Below, one piece after another: positions 36,149-44,873 of a stretch of 64,000 nucleotides of DNA (the stretch's first letter is position 1; each line of letters begins with the position of its first letter). Source of the DNA: Aldehydirespirator sp965116965 (GTDB lineage Bacteria > Actinomycetota > Acidimicrobiia > Acidimicrobiales > Aldehydirespiratoraceae); contig OZ220743.1 of assembly GCA_965116965.1 (NCBI GenBank), positions 806,001 to 870,000 on the forward strand, in the 5' to 3' direction. Both the position numbers and the translations under genes were made by a program. Below the pieces are notes generated by a model. It ran no database searches. It saw only the letters and a program-made list of their open reading frames with translations, and was not told the DNA's origin.

Positions 36149-37429
36149 GTGGGCCAGGACGGGGTGAGCGATCAGGGCCAGTCCGTTCCCGCGTACAGCC
36201 CGTTCCAGCGTCTGGCCCGCGTCCACGCCGCGGCCACCGCCACCGACGCGGTGATCGCGGTGGCCCTGGCCGGGTCGATCTTCTTCTCGATCAGCCCCGA
36301 CGCCGCCCGCGACCGCCTAGCCCTCTACCTGGCCCTCACGGTGGCGCCGTTCGCGGTGGTGACGCCGCTGATCGGCCCGGTCATCGACCGGATGCCGGGC
36401 GGGCGCCGAGCCATGATCCTGGTCACCAACCTGGGCCGGCTGGTGGTGGCTCTGCTGATGGTCCGCCACCTCGACACCCTCTGGCTGTTCCCCGAGGCCT
36501 TCGCACTGCTGGTGCTGCAGAAGTCCTACGCGGTGGCCAAGAGCGCGGTGGTGCCCCGGTACGTGACGTCGAAGATCAACCTGATGCAGGCCAACAGCCG
36601 CCTGGCCCTGATCAGCGCGGTCATGAGCCTGGTCGGGGCGGGGATCGGTGCGGCTCTGGCCTTCCTGGGGAGCCCGGCGGTGGCCGCGGGAGCGGCGACC
36701 GTCGGATACCTGGTGGCCGCAGCGATCACGCTCCAGTTGCCCCGCATCCCGGTGGCCAGGCAGAAGCCCACCGAGACCGAGCGCTCGGCGTTGCGGGCGG
36801 CCACCATCCTGCTGTCGGCATGGGCCATGGCGGTGATGCGCGGCGCGGTGGGGTTCGTCACCTTCATGCTGGCCTTCGAGCTGCGCGGCGGCGAGGAGGG
36901 GCTCGACGTGAGTGCGGCCGGCGCGGCTCTGGGCGGCGCGGCGGCCTCCGAGCGCGGCATAGACATCGTCGGCGATCCGAGCGCCCCGTTCTGGCACTAC
37001 GCAGTGGTCGTGGTGGCGGCCGGTCTGGCCGCATTCACCGGGGTGCAAGTCGCTCCCATGCTGCGCCGCAGCCTGGTGGAGGAGTTGATCCTGCTCGGAG
37101 CGCTGGCCGTGGTGCTGTCCACCGCGCTGCTGGGGTCAATGTCGGGCGGGCTGATGGGCATGACCCTGCTGTCGTCGGGGGTGGCCGTCTCTGCCGCCGT
37201 GGGCAAACTCGCCTTCGACTCGCTGGTCCAGCGAGACGCCCCCGACGCCAACCACGGACGGTCGTTCTCCCGCTTCGAGGCCCGCTTCCAGATCGCCTGG
37301 GTGGTCGGCGCCTTCGTGCCGGTCATCCTGCCCATACCGGCCCGGGCGGGGTCCGTGCTGGTGGCACTGGTGGCCGCCGTCGCGCTGGTCTTCTTCGTGA
37401 TCAGCCAGCGCCGCACCGCAACTTCCTAG
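36149..37429 (+). CDS. MFS-type membrane transporter
   Basis: This 426-residue protein has about ten to twelve hydrophobic segments. An MFS-like loop, DRMPGGRRAMILVTNLGRL, falls between helices 2 and 3. It resembles the uncharacterised actinobacterial MFS permeases rather than any substrate-defined group, so no substrate is offered. The start is GTG at 36149. The TAG stop at 37427-37429 is part of the CTAG left end of the type B MITE-like element, indicating that the element landed exactly at the gene end. Confidence 0.65.
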   Translation: MGQDGVSDQGQSVPAYSPFQRLARVHAAATATDAVIAVALAGSIFFSISPDAARDRLALYLALTVAPFAVVTPLIGPVIDRMPGGRRAMILVTNLGRLVVALLMVRHLDTLWLFPEAFALLVLQKSYAVAKSAVVPRYVTSKINLMQANSRLALISAVMSLVGAGIGAALAFLGSPAVAAGAATVGYLVAAAITLQLPRIPVARQKPTETERSALRAATILLSAWAMAVMRGAVGFVTFMLAFELRGGEEGLDVSAAGAALGGAAASERGIDIVGDPSAPFWHYAVVVVAAGLAAFTGVQVAPMLRRSLVEELILLGALAVVLSTALLGSMSGGLMGMTLLSSGVAVSAAVGKLAFDSLVQRDAPDANHGRSFSRFEARFQIAWVVGAFVPVILPIPARAGSVLVALVAAVALVFFVISQRRTATS

Positions 37430-37526
37430 TGGTCCGTCGCTGAAATGATCGGGGCGTCCGGAGCGCTCTCAAGCAGGGTCTCGGTCCTGCTGCGCTGCCC
37501 TAGCCATTTCGACGACACAGCACTAG
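37426..37526. mobile_element. MITE-like element type B, second copy
   Basis: This 101-bp element is nearly identical to 17075-17175, with ends CTAGTGGTCCGTCGCTGAAAT and ATTTCGACGACACAGCACTAG. It starts at the MFS gene stop codon and shares its right CTAG with the following type A element. Confidence 0.78.
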
Positions 37527-37663
37527 TGTCCTGAGTCGCAAGTTCAAGCGGCTTGTTCAGACCTCCGTGAAGTCTCGGGTTGGTTCTGCGCACTCAGTCC
37601 ACACAAACCGCCCAAGAAAACTGGCGGCAACATCCGCAACGGATTCCTGACTCAGGACACTAG
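37523..37663. mobile_element. MITE-like element type A, third copy
   Basis: This 141-bp element has the perfect 15-bp ends CTAGTGTCCTGAGTC and GACTCAGGACACTAG, matching the copies at 17172 and 21577. With its type B neighbour it fills almost all of the 300-bp gap between the MFS and zincin genes. Confidence 0.85.
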
Positions 37664-37729
37664 CTCTCCGCGTTTTGTGAGCAGATATGCCGGTTGAGGC
37701 GGCTTCGTTGCTCACAGAACGCGTGGCGG

Positions 37730-39079
37730 CTATCGGGGCAGGTCGATCCGGGCCAGCCACAGCCCGGCCGCGTCGACCTCGGCCGGGGTCGGCAGGTTGT
37801 CGGGGTGGCTGAACAGCCGTTGCAGCCCGTCCGTACCGGCCCGCTCCACCACCCCCGCAGCGAAGGCCGCCCCCCGTTCGTACTGGGTCTGGTCGAGTTC
37901 CAGGCCGAGCAGCCGCTCCACGAACCGGTCCGATGCGCTGGCGTCCACCCGGTGGCGCCGCAGCGCCTCCGACAGGCGGTCGTACGAGCCGATCAGGTCG
38001 GCGCCGATGCGGTCCATGGTGTGATCGACGTAGCCGGTAATGGCCGCCACCAGCGCGGTCATCTGTGGTAGCAGAGCCTCCTGGGCCGGCGAGCGCACCG
38101 CTCCTAGGAGGGCTTCGGGGCTGCCCAGCTGAGACTGGAGCGCAGCGAAGGCTTCGGGGCCGGCGGAGACCGGGTCGAAGTCGCCGAGCAGCTCCTCGAT
38201 GCGCCTGGGGTTGCTCTCGAAGGCAGACGCATGCCGCACCAGCCTCTCGCTGACCGCCCTACGGACGTGATCGACCCCGAACACCGCACAGTAGACAGCT
38301 TCGTGGAGGCACACCCACAGGCGGAGATCGTCGGGATCCAGCGACCACTGCCGGCCGAACTCGTCGACGTTGGGCAGCGCGATCAGCATCGGCTTGCCGG
38401 GCGGTCGGGGCACCGGCAGCACGTAGCCGCCGAAGGCGTACTGGGCCAGGCGGCCCATCATGGCCCCCGTGGTGAGAGCCAGCATGGTGGGCCCGATCAT
38501 CTTCGTGAGGCCGGCCATCATGGCTGCCATGGGGTCGTCGGGCCCGTCGTCGAAGTCCGGCTCCATGGTTGCCGCCATCGACTTGTTGAGCGCGCCGAAC
38601 AGCTCGTCGTAGTCGCTGACGGTGCGGTCCGACCAGCCGGCACGGTTCACCACCTCCACTCGCAGGGCCGCTCCCCGGGACGGTTGCAGACCGGTGGCGT
38701 CCGCCACCCGCAACTCGGCCACCCGAACCAGTTGCTCGATGGCCATGCGGGATGACGGATCGATGTTGGGCTCCGACACCCCGCCGCAGGCGATGGCCCG
38801 GGCCACCTCGCGGGCGTGGTTGGCGCCCGGTGCTGCGCCCTGAAGCACCCGCATCAGGTCCCCGATCACCGGAATGTCACCCAGGCCGCCGATACCGCCC
38901 GGTCCCGGCGGCTGCGACTCCTCGCCGAGGTCGCCGAGGTCGCCGAGGCCCGCCAAGTCCTCTAGGCCCTCCAGGTTCTCCAGGTCCTTCGGGTTCTCCA
39001 GGTCGTTGCGGTCCTTCAGGTCCTCCAGGTTCTCCAGAGGATCGTCGGGACCGCCCTCTGTTGGCGGATCGCCGCTCAT
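37730..39079 (-). CDS. Zincin-like (zinc-dependent metalloprotease family) protein with degenerate HExxH
   Basis: This 449-residue protein starts at ATG 39079. Residues about 10-60 are an Asp/Leu/Glu-rich low-complexity stretch (ENLEDLKDRNDLENPKDL). The remainder matches the actinobacterial zincin-like hydrolase family often found near YlbL-type and UPF0182 genes, both of which are also in this window. The zinc motif, normally HEVTH in this family, reads HEAVY at 259-263, so the second zinc ligand His is Tyr. Proteolytic activity is doubtful. Confidence 0.7.
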   Translation of the reverse strand: MSGDPPTEGGPDDPLENLEDLKDRNDLENPKDLENLEGLEDLAGLGDLGDLGEESQPPGPGGIGGLGDIPVIGDLMRVLQGAAPGANHAREVARAIACGGVSEPNIDPSSRMAIEQLVRVAELRVADATGLQPSRGAALRVEVVNRAGWSDRTVSDYDELFGALNKSMAATMEPDFDDGPDDPMAAMMAGLTKMIGPTMLALTTGAMMGRLAQYAFGGYVLPVPRPPGKPMLIALPNVDEFGRQWSLDPDDLRLWVCLHEAVYCAVFGVDHVRRAVSERLVRHASAFESNPRRIEELLGDFDPVSAGPEAFAALQSQLGSPEALLGAVRSPAQEALLPQMTALVAAITGYVDHTMDRIGADLIGSYDRLSEALRRHRVDASASDRFVERLLGLELDQTQYERGAAFAAGVVERAGTDGLQRLFSHPDNLPTPAEVDAAGLWLARIDLPR

Positions 39080-39218
39080 GAGGGCATCGTAGGGGGGTGG
39101 AGCCCCGATTGTCCTGCCCGCCCGCCGCCGGCCGGCCCACCGGGCGGGGAGCGCCCATAGGCCGACCCTCCCGCCGAGCGAATCCGGCCTGTACGGGCGA
39201 GGCCGTGGCCGGGCGGCC

Positions 39219-39255
39219 CTCAGGTCGCAGCGAACAGGAGGGGGAGACGCAACGC
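39219..39255. repeat. Single GGTCGCAGCGAACAGGAGGGGGA repeat
   Basis: A member of the second intergenic repeat family in the spacer between the divergent zincin and SDR genes. Confidence 0.45.
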
Positions 39256-39299
39256 GGCACCGCGAGGCGGCGTCACCCAACCGCGCACGATCCAGCGCG

Positions 39300-40358
39300 A
39301 TGAGGCGGGTGGTGGTGACCGGCGCCCACGGCTCGGTGGGGCGGCGGGTGGTGGCCCGTCTGGCCGAGCAGCATCCGACGGTGAGCGTGGTCGCCATCGA
39401 CAAGCACGCGCCCCCCGCCCCCTACGCCTCGGTCACCACCAAGCAGGCCGACCTGGCCGACGCCGATCTGGGGGCGCTGTTCTCGGGGGCCGACGCGGTG
39501 GTGCACCTCGCATCGGTCGTGGCCGCCGGCACGCTCAAGGAGGCCGAGGTCGAGCTGGAGACGGCCTTGCTGCACCGGGTGCTCGACGCTCTCAGCGCTG
39601 CCGTGGTCCCCCATCTCGTGGTGATGTCTTCGGCGATGGTCTACGGCGCCTGGAAGGACAACCCGGTCCCCCTCACAGAGGACGCCCCCGCCCGCCCCAA
39701 CCCCGACTTCGAGTGGGCACTCCACCGGCACCGTCTCGAGAAGCTGGCCCAGCAGTGGGGGCAGGGCCCGGGCCGGTCCGTCACCGTGCTGCGGCCGGCG
39801 GCGGTGGTGGCGGAGGACCGCCTGAGCCGGGCGGCCCACACCCTGCGGGCCGCCCGGTCCGGTGTGACCGCCGACGGCGACCCGCCGGTGCAGTACCTCC
39901 ACGCCGACGACCTGGCCTCGGCCGTGGTGACGGCGGTGAGCGGGTCCTGCGACGGGATCCTCAACGTCGCGCCGGACGGCTGGATACCTCCCGACACCCT
40001 GGCCGCGCTGGAGGGGCCCCGCCCCCGGCTGCGGGTCCCGTCGCACCGGGCGCGGGTCCTGAGCGCGTTGCGCTGGCGCTGGGGTCTGGCCCCGACGCCG
40101 CCGGGAGTGGTGCCCTACACGACCCACCCGTGGGTGGTGGCCAACGACCGGCTGCGAGCGCTGGGATGGAGGGCCGCGCACAGCAACGAGGAGGCGTGGG
40201 TGGTCTCGCACGAGCCTCACCCGTTGGAGTCGCTGCCGGCCCGCCGCCGCCAAGAATTGCTGCTGGCGGCCGCGGTAGCGCTGGTGGCGGGAGTCCTGGT
40301 GGCGGCCGGCCTCGCGATCAGAGCCCTCCACCGACGGCGCCGCACCAACCGCACCTGA
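39300..40358 (+). CDS. NAD-dependent epimerase/dehydratase-like SDR with C-terminal membrane helix
   Basis: This 352-residue extended SDR protein has the nucleotide motif VVVTGAHGSVGRRV at 4-17 and SSAMVYG for the catalytic Ser region. The YxxxK pair is altered: the position reads WALHR (139-143), with Trp for Tyr and Arg for Lys. Catalysis as an epimerase is therefore uncertain. A single hydrophobic helix near residues 318-341 followed by a basic tail (RRRRTNRT) suggests anchoring to the inner face of the membrane. Confidence 0.65.
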   Translation: MRRVVVTGAHGSVGRRVVARLAEQHPTVSVVAIDKHAPPAPYASVTTKQADLADADLGALFSGADAVVHLASVVAAGTLKEAEVELETALLHRVLDALSAAVVPHLVVMSSAMVYGAWKDNPVPLTEDAPARPNPDFEWALHRHRLEKLAQQWGQGPGRSVTVLRPAAVVAEDRLSRAAHTLRAARSGVTADGDPPVQYLHADDLASAVVTAVSGSCDGILNVAPDGWIPPDTLAALEGPRPRLRVPSHRARVLSALRWRWGLAPTPPGVVPYTTHPWVVANDRLRALGWRAAHSNEEAWVVSHEPHPLESLPARRRQELLLAAAVALVAGVLVAAGLAIRALHRRRRTNRT

Positions 40359-40463
40359 CGCGCTTGCACCCCTGACGCCCGCACGGGAGACGCTCGCACC
40401 GGCACGCACGCGCCCGATGCGCCCCGTGTCCGATATCTGTCTTCACTACTACGATGTCGCGTA

Positions 40464-40994
40464 GTGCTGGCACCCCCTGACACCGGCGACACCTGGCTCG
40501 GCCTGTCACCCGATCCGCTGCCATCAGCGGAGGCGGCGGAGTGGGTGGTGCTGCCCGAGTGCGGCGCCGTCGTGCAGTTCAGCGGCACGGCCCGCGATCA
40601 CTCCACCGGCCGAACCGGAGTGGATCTCCTCCAGTACGAGGCGTACGAGGACCAGGTCGAGCCCCGCCTGCGAGCCATCGCCGCCGAGATGCGAGGCTGC
40701 TGGGACGGGCTCGGGCGCATCGCCATGCTCCACCGGGTGGGGCCGGTGGCCATCGGCGAACCCGCGGTGGTGGTGGCCGTGTCGTCTCCCCACCGGAACG
40801 CAGCCTTCGAGGCCGCCCGCTTCGCCATCGACGCCCTCAAGGCCACTGTTCCCATCTGGAAGAGGGAGCGATGGCAGGGAGGGGAGAGCTGGGGTTTGGA
40901 GGCGCAGCACATCATCGAGGTCGGCAGGCGTCACGAGGCGGACGCCAAGGCCTGCCTCGACCGGCAGCCGGCCACTGCCGAGGGGGCCCGGTGA
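40464..40994 (+). CDS. moaE: Molybdopterin synthase catalytic subunit
   Basis: This 176-residue MoaE should insert sulfur from MoaD thiocarboxylate into precursor Z to form molybdopterin. Motifs present: GAVVQFSGTARDHS, YEAYEDQVEP, HRVGPVAIGEPAVVVAVSSPHR and IDALKATVPIWKRE, with the conserved lysines of the active site. The start is GTG at 40464. The stop overlaps the next small gene (GTGA). No moaD is in the window. Confidence 0.9.
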   Translation: MLAPPDTGDTWLGLSPDPLPSAEAAEWVVLPECGAVVQFSGTARDHSTGRTGVDLLQYEAYEDQVEPRLRAIAAEMRGCWDGLGRIAMLHRVGPVAIGEPAVVVAVSSPHRNAAFEAARFAIDALKATVPIWKRERWQGGESWGLEAQHIIEVGRRHEADAKACLDRQPATAEGAR

Positions 40995-41257
40995 GGGGCT
41001 CGGTGCTGCTGGTGGCGGCCTCGCTGGGTCTGGCCACGGTCGTCTCGACGCTGCTGTGGGTGGCCCGCAAGGTCACCTGGCGCCGCCCGGTCTCGTTCCT
41101 CCGGCAGCTCGAGGCCGTGTCCGGGGCCCCCGAGCGAGCCGGCCCCGCCAGCGGGATCTCCAGGCTCGATCCCATGAAGCCTGACGACTCCTCGGACGTG
41201 GCCGGAGACACTGCCGCGGACGCGCCATCGGACGAGCCCGCGGTGACGGAGCGCTGA
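40991..41257 (+). CDS. Small membrane protein between moaE and mreB-like gene
   Basis: This 88-residue protein has one N-terminal membrane helix (SVLLVAASLGLATVVSTLLWVA), a basic stretch, and a disordered acidic tail. The start is GTG at 40991, overlapping the moaE stop, which suggests translational coupling. It is in the same reading frame as the mreB-like gene that follows after its TGA. The family is not recognised. Confidence 0.6.
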   Translation: MRGSVLLVAASLGLATVVSTLLWVARKVTWRRPVSFLRQLEAVSGAPERAGPASGISRLDPMKPDDSSDVAGDTAADAPSDEPAVTER

Positions 41258-41260
41258 GCC

Positions 41261-42265
41261 CTGCCCCGCGACCTGGCTATCGATCTGGGCACGGCAAACA
41301 CTCTGGTGTACGCCCGCGGGCAGGGCGTGGTGCTCAACGAGCCGTCGGTCGTGGCGCTCAACACCAATACCAATGAAATGCTGGCCGTGGGCCACAAGGC
41401 TCGCCGGATGCTGGGACGCACGCCCGGCTACATCGTGGCCCGCCGGCCGCTGCGTAAAGGCGCCATCACCGACTTCGAGATCACCCAGGACATGATCCGC
41501 ATCCTGCTCAGGCAGGTGGGGGTGAGCAGGATCAACCGGGCCCGCGTGGTGGTGTGCGTGCCGTCGGCGATCACCCCGGTCGAGCGGCGGGCCGTGCAGG
41601 AGGCCGCCCGCCGGGCCGGCGCCATCGAGGTCCGGCTGATCGACCAGCCTGTGGCCGCGGCCATCGGCGCGGGGCTGCCGATCGACGAGCCGGTCGGGTC
41701 GATGGTGATCGACATCGGGGGCGGCACCACCCAGACCGCCCTGCTCAGCCTGGGTGGGATCGTGGCTCTGGAGGCGGTGAGGGTGGGCTCCTTCGACATC
41801 GATGACTCCATCCAGGCCCATATGCGGCGCGAGTACGGCATGGCCGTCGGCGAGCCCACCGCGGAGCACACCAAGATCGTGGTCGCCTCGGCGGCGCCGA
41901 CCCGCAACGAGACTGCGGCCGAGATCCGCGGCCGCGAACTGATGTCGGGAATGCCCAAGACCACGGTGGTCACCCCGGACGAGATCCGCCGAGCCATCGA
42001 GGAGCCGGTGAGCGCCATGGTCGACTCGGTGCTGAGCTGCCTGTCGCAGTCCCCCCCCGAACTGGCTCAGGATCTCATTGCCCGGGGCGTCTACCTCGTA
42101 GGCGGGGGAGGGCTGCTCAGGGGGATGGACATCCGGCTGTCCCGGGAGATGTCGTTGCGGGTGCGGCGGGTCGACGCTCCGCTGGAGACGGTGGTGCGGG
42201 GCGCGGGCCGGTGCCTGGAGCAGCTCGGGATGGACTTCTCGATCTTCAGCGACGACTTCGAGTAG
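41261..42265 (+). CDS. MreB-like actin homologue, apparent CTG start
   Basis: This 334-residue rod-shape or cell-envelope actin-like ATPase has phosphate-1 motif DLAIDLGTANTLVY, phosphate-2 DIGGGTTQTAL and adenosine motif GVYLVGGGGLLRGM. The first conserved residues lie upstream of the first conventional start (GTG 41306). The only codon available between the previous TGA (41255-41257) and DLAIDLG is CTG at 41261, giving MPRDLAIDLGTANTLVY. GGAG lies about 12-20 bp upstream. It should polymerise beneath the membrane and organise wall synthesis. Confidence 0.82.
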   Translation: MPRDLAIDLGTANTLVYARGQGVVLNEPSVVALNTNTNEMLAVGHKARRMLGRTPGYIVARRPLRKGAITDFEITQDMIRILLRQVGVSRINRARVVVCVPSAITPVERRAVQEAARRAGAIEVRLIDQPVAAAIGAGLPIDEPVGSMVIDIGGGTTQTALLSLGGIVALEAVRVGSFDIDDSIQAHMRREYGMAVGEPTAEHTKIVVASAAPTRNETAAEIRGRELMSGMPKTTVVTPDEIRRAIEEPVSAMVDSVLSCLSQSPPELAQDLIARGVYLVGGGGLLRGMDIRLSREMSLRVRRVDAPLETVVRGAGRCLEQLGMDFSIFSDDFE

Positions 42266-42371
42266 CCGGGGGGCTTAGCGAGGCGCCCCAGCCGTCCACG
42301 GGTGACTAATGGGTCGTGGGATGGGTCGTGAGACCACCACAAGTCACCTGAGAACTCGCCGGGCGGTGCAG

Positions 42372-43055
42372 CTAGCCGCCCTGAAGCTCCGCGGCCGCGG
42401 CCCGGACCTGGCGGTCGCGATCAGCGGCAGCCCTCAGCAGGGCGGCGTCGACTTCGGGCCCGTCGAACGGGGCTAGCGCGATCACCGCCCGGCGGCGGAC
42501 TTCGGGCTTGTCGTCCAGCCCGCCCAGGATCGCCGGCAGTCCGGCCGGATGGGATATCGCGCCGAGGGCCGCGATGGCCGACTCGCGGCACAGCGGGTCC
42601 TCGTGGGATCGGGCCACCCGCACTAGGGCGCTCACCACCGCGGCCGTCTCGGAGCCGCCCGCGTCCGCGGGTTCTGGAGACGCGCTGTGGTCGGCTGACA
42701 CCTTCTCGCCGCAGGCCCAGGCGGCGGCCTCCACCACCCGCGGGTCATCGTCGACGAGCGTCTCCGCGGTCGCGGCCGCAGTGATGTCGCCTCGGCCCGC
42801 CGCGAGTTCGAGGGCGGTCGACCGGACCGCGGGCGCGGGATCCCCCAGAGCGGCCCCGAGCTCGCGGGTCGCCAGGTCGCCAGCCCGCTCCAACGCCCGC
42901 AACGCGCTGGATCGCACCGCCGGGTCGTCGTCGCGGAGATACCGTCGGGCTCCGGCTGCGTCGCCCGCATGGCCGGCCGCCGCCGCGTCCCGCCGCCGCA
43001 CCATGGCCCCCTCCGCCGCGGCTACTGGTCCGTCCCCTCGTGCCTCGGCGTCCAC
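42372..43055 (-). CDS. HEAT-repeat protein
   Basis: This 227-residue protein consists of about five HEAT-like helical repeats, each with the D-P-x-V-R pattern (DDDPAVRSSALRALERAG; GDPAPAVRSTALELAAGRG; DKPEVRRRAVIALAPFDG). The start is GTG 43055, eight bases after the ribosome site AGAGGAGG. It follows the small membrane protein gene by 14 bp on the same strand. A scaffold or phycobilin-lyase-like fold is possible; the partner is unknown. Confidence 0.7.
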   Translation of the reverse strand: MDAEARGDGPVAAAEGAMVRRRDAAAAGHAGDAAGARRYLRDDDPAVRSSALRALERAGDLATRELGAALGDPAPAVRSTALELAAGRGDITAAATAETLVDDDPRVVEAAAWACGEKVSADHSASPEPADAGGSETAAVVSALVRVARSHEDPLCRESAIAALGAISHPAGLPAILGGLDDKPEVRRRAVIALAPFDGPEVDAALLRAAADRDRQVRAAAAELQGG

Positions 43056-43069
43056 CCGTTCGGCCTCCT

Positions 43070-43453
43070 CTAGGAGATGGCTTGCTCGAGCAGGAAACCG
43101 GCCACCACGACCAGGAGGCCCACCAGCGCGGCGACCGCCAAGCCGATGACCACCACCAGCGCGGCCAGCACCAGCAGAGCGACGATCCGCTGCCACCATT
43201 GCGGGTAGGCCCTGGGGCCCACTACCGGGCGGGGCACGGCGCGCCGGGCCAGGCCCAGAAAGCGCAGCACGTCGATGAGGTGGATGCGGTGCCAGGACCG
43301 GGCTTCCCACGCCGATCGAGGGGCCGACCGCTCCGAGGCGGCCACCGCCCGTGCCGACCGGCGAGCAGCGCGGGCGATCCAGACCCGCGGGTTGCGTCCG
43401 GTCGGTGTGGTCTGGGGAGTGTCGCCGGTGGCCGTCTCAGCGCGAGCGGGCAT
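43070..43453 (-). CDS. Small protein with one or two C-terminal membrane helices
   Basis: This 127-residue protein starts at ATG 43453. The N-terminal 80 residues are basic and Arg/Ala-rich, and the last 40 are strongly hydrophobic (IVALLVLAALVVVIGLAVAAL). It is probably cotranscribed with the HEAT-repeat gene and may anchor it to the membrane, though this is inference from context only. No family recognised. Confidence 0.55.
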   Translation of the reverse strand: MPARAETATGDTPQTTPTGRNPRVWIARAARRSARAVAASERSAPRSAWEARSWHRIHLIDVLRFLGLARRAVPRPVVGPRAYPQWWQRIVALLVLAALVVVIGLAVAALVGLLVVVAGFLLEQAIS

Positions 43454-43484
43454 AGATGCAAGTCCGTCGGGCTGCAAGGGCGCC

Positions 43485-43535
43485 GTTCCCGCTCTTGTTC
43501 GCTGCGACCTGAGGGCCGCTCGAGCCTCGGCCTCG
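43485..43535. repeat. Inverted copy of the GCAGCGAACAGGAGCGGG repeat family
   Basis: On the minus strand it reads GAGCGGCCCTCAGGTCGCAG followed by CGAACAAGAGCGGGAACGGC. It lies between the divergent small membrane and Lon-like protease genes. Confidence 0.5.
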
Positions 43536-43610
43536 CAAGCTCGGCCTCTGGGTCGCTTCGCCGGTGGTCGGGGCTGTCGCCATGGCGGTACCTTGGTGTC
43601 CGGACGGCGC

Positions 43611-44780
43611 ATGAACGGCGCCCGAGTGAAGACGACTGGACGGTCCGCCACGCTAGCTTCCCCACCGCCGACTTCCCCGGTGCAACCCCCGCCACGCCGC
43701 CGGTTCAGGCGCGGGCTCGTGCTGGCCCTTGCCGGCAGCGTGACCGTCCTGGCGGCGGTTGCGACCGGGCTGTACTTCATGCCGGCCCAGTGGGCCGGTC
43801 GACTGCTGCCGGGCGACTCCCTGGTGGACGACGACGCAGTCGCCTTCCTGCCCGGCACTGCTATCGCCACTTCCGGCCGGGTCGAGGCCGAAGGCATCGA
43901 GGTGTTCGATCCCGACGGCGAGATCCTGCTCCTCACCGTGGCCGTCGACAGTGAACTGACCGTGTTCGACTGGGTCAGGTCCTCCATCGACGACACGATC
44001 GAGCTGCGCAGCCGGGAGTCGGTCTTCGGCCACCGGTCGGATGCCGAACAGCGCCGGCACAACCGTCACCTGATGGACAGTTCCAAGGACGCCGCCACGA
44101 TCGTGGCCCTCGAGCACCTCGGCGTCGACGCGGCAGACTTCACCGGCGTCCTGTTCCTGGAGACGGTGGCGGGCGGCCCGGCCGACGGCCTGCTGGAAGC
44201 CACCGACGTGATCCTCTCCATCGACGGCACGGCGGTCACCACCGTGGCGTCGCTGCGAGCGGTGCTGGCAGAGATGGAGCCGGGCGCGAAGACCGTGATC
44301 ACGGTGGAGAACTTCGAGACCGGCGACCGGCGCGACGTGGAGTTGACGCTCGGCGCCCATCCTGACAGCGGCGGCCCGTTCATCGGCTTGAGCGGGATCG
44401 CCGAGCGCGTCGAGCGTTCCCCGCTCCCGTTCGAGGTCGACATCGCCTCAGGCGCAGTAGGGGGACCGTCGGCCGGCTTGGCATTCACGTTGGTCATGCT
44501 CGACGTGCTGACGCCGGGCGAGCTCACCGGCGGCAAGCGGATCGCGGTCACCGGCGCCATACGCCTGGACGGATCGGTGGGCGATGTGGGGGGCGTCGCC
44601 CAGAAGGCGGTGACGGCCCGGAATGCGGGCGCCCAGATGATCATCGTGCCCGAGGCTTCGGTGGACGACGCCCGCGCGGGTGCGGGCGACGTCCCGGTGG
44701 TGGGGGTTGCGAATCTGGATGATGCGCTGCAGGCTCTGGTCGTCGCCGGAGGCGAGCCCGTCATGCCCCTGCTCGGCTGA
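43611..44780 (+). CDS. PDZ and Lon-type (S16) serine protease, YlbL-like
   Basis: This 389-residue protein starts at ATG 43611. It has one N-terminal membrane helix (about 36-56), then a PDZ domain (around 170-250, DAADFTGVLFLETVAGGPAD) and a Lon-like proteolytic domain. The catalytic dyad is Ser287 in GGPSAGLAF and Lys332 in VAQKAVTARNAG. The domain faces outward. In many actinobacteria this gene sits close to the UPF0182 and zincin genes, as here. It probably processes or degrades envelope proteins. Confidence 0.85.
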   Translation: MNGARVKTTGRSATLASPPPTSPVQPPPRRRFRRGLVLALAGSVTVLAAVATGLYFMPAQWAGRLLPGDSLVDDDAVAFLPGTAIATSGRVEAEGIEVFDPDGEILLLTVAVDSELTVFDWVRSSIDDTIELRSRESVFGHRSDAEQRRHNRHLMDSSKDAATIVALEHLGVDAADFTGVLFLETVAGGPADGLLEATDVILSIDGTAVTTVASLRAVLAEMEPGAKTVITVENFETGDRRDVELTLGAHPDSGGPFIGLSGIAERVERSPLPFEVDIASGAVGGPSAGLAFTLVMLDVLTPGELTGGKRIAVTGAIRLDGSVGDVGGVAQKAVTARNAGAQMIIVPEASVDDARAGAGDVPVVGVANLDDALQALVVAGGEPVMPLLG

Positions 44781-44873
44781 CCCGCACCCCTGCCCGGCTG
44801 ACTATCGTTAGGAGTTGACCGCAACCAGCGTGCCGGCAGGAACAAGCGCGTTCGTGGTGGCCTCGGAGGAACA

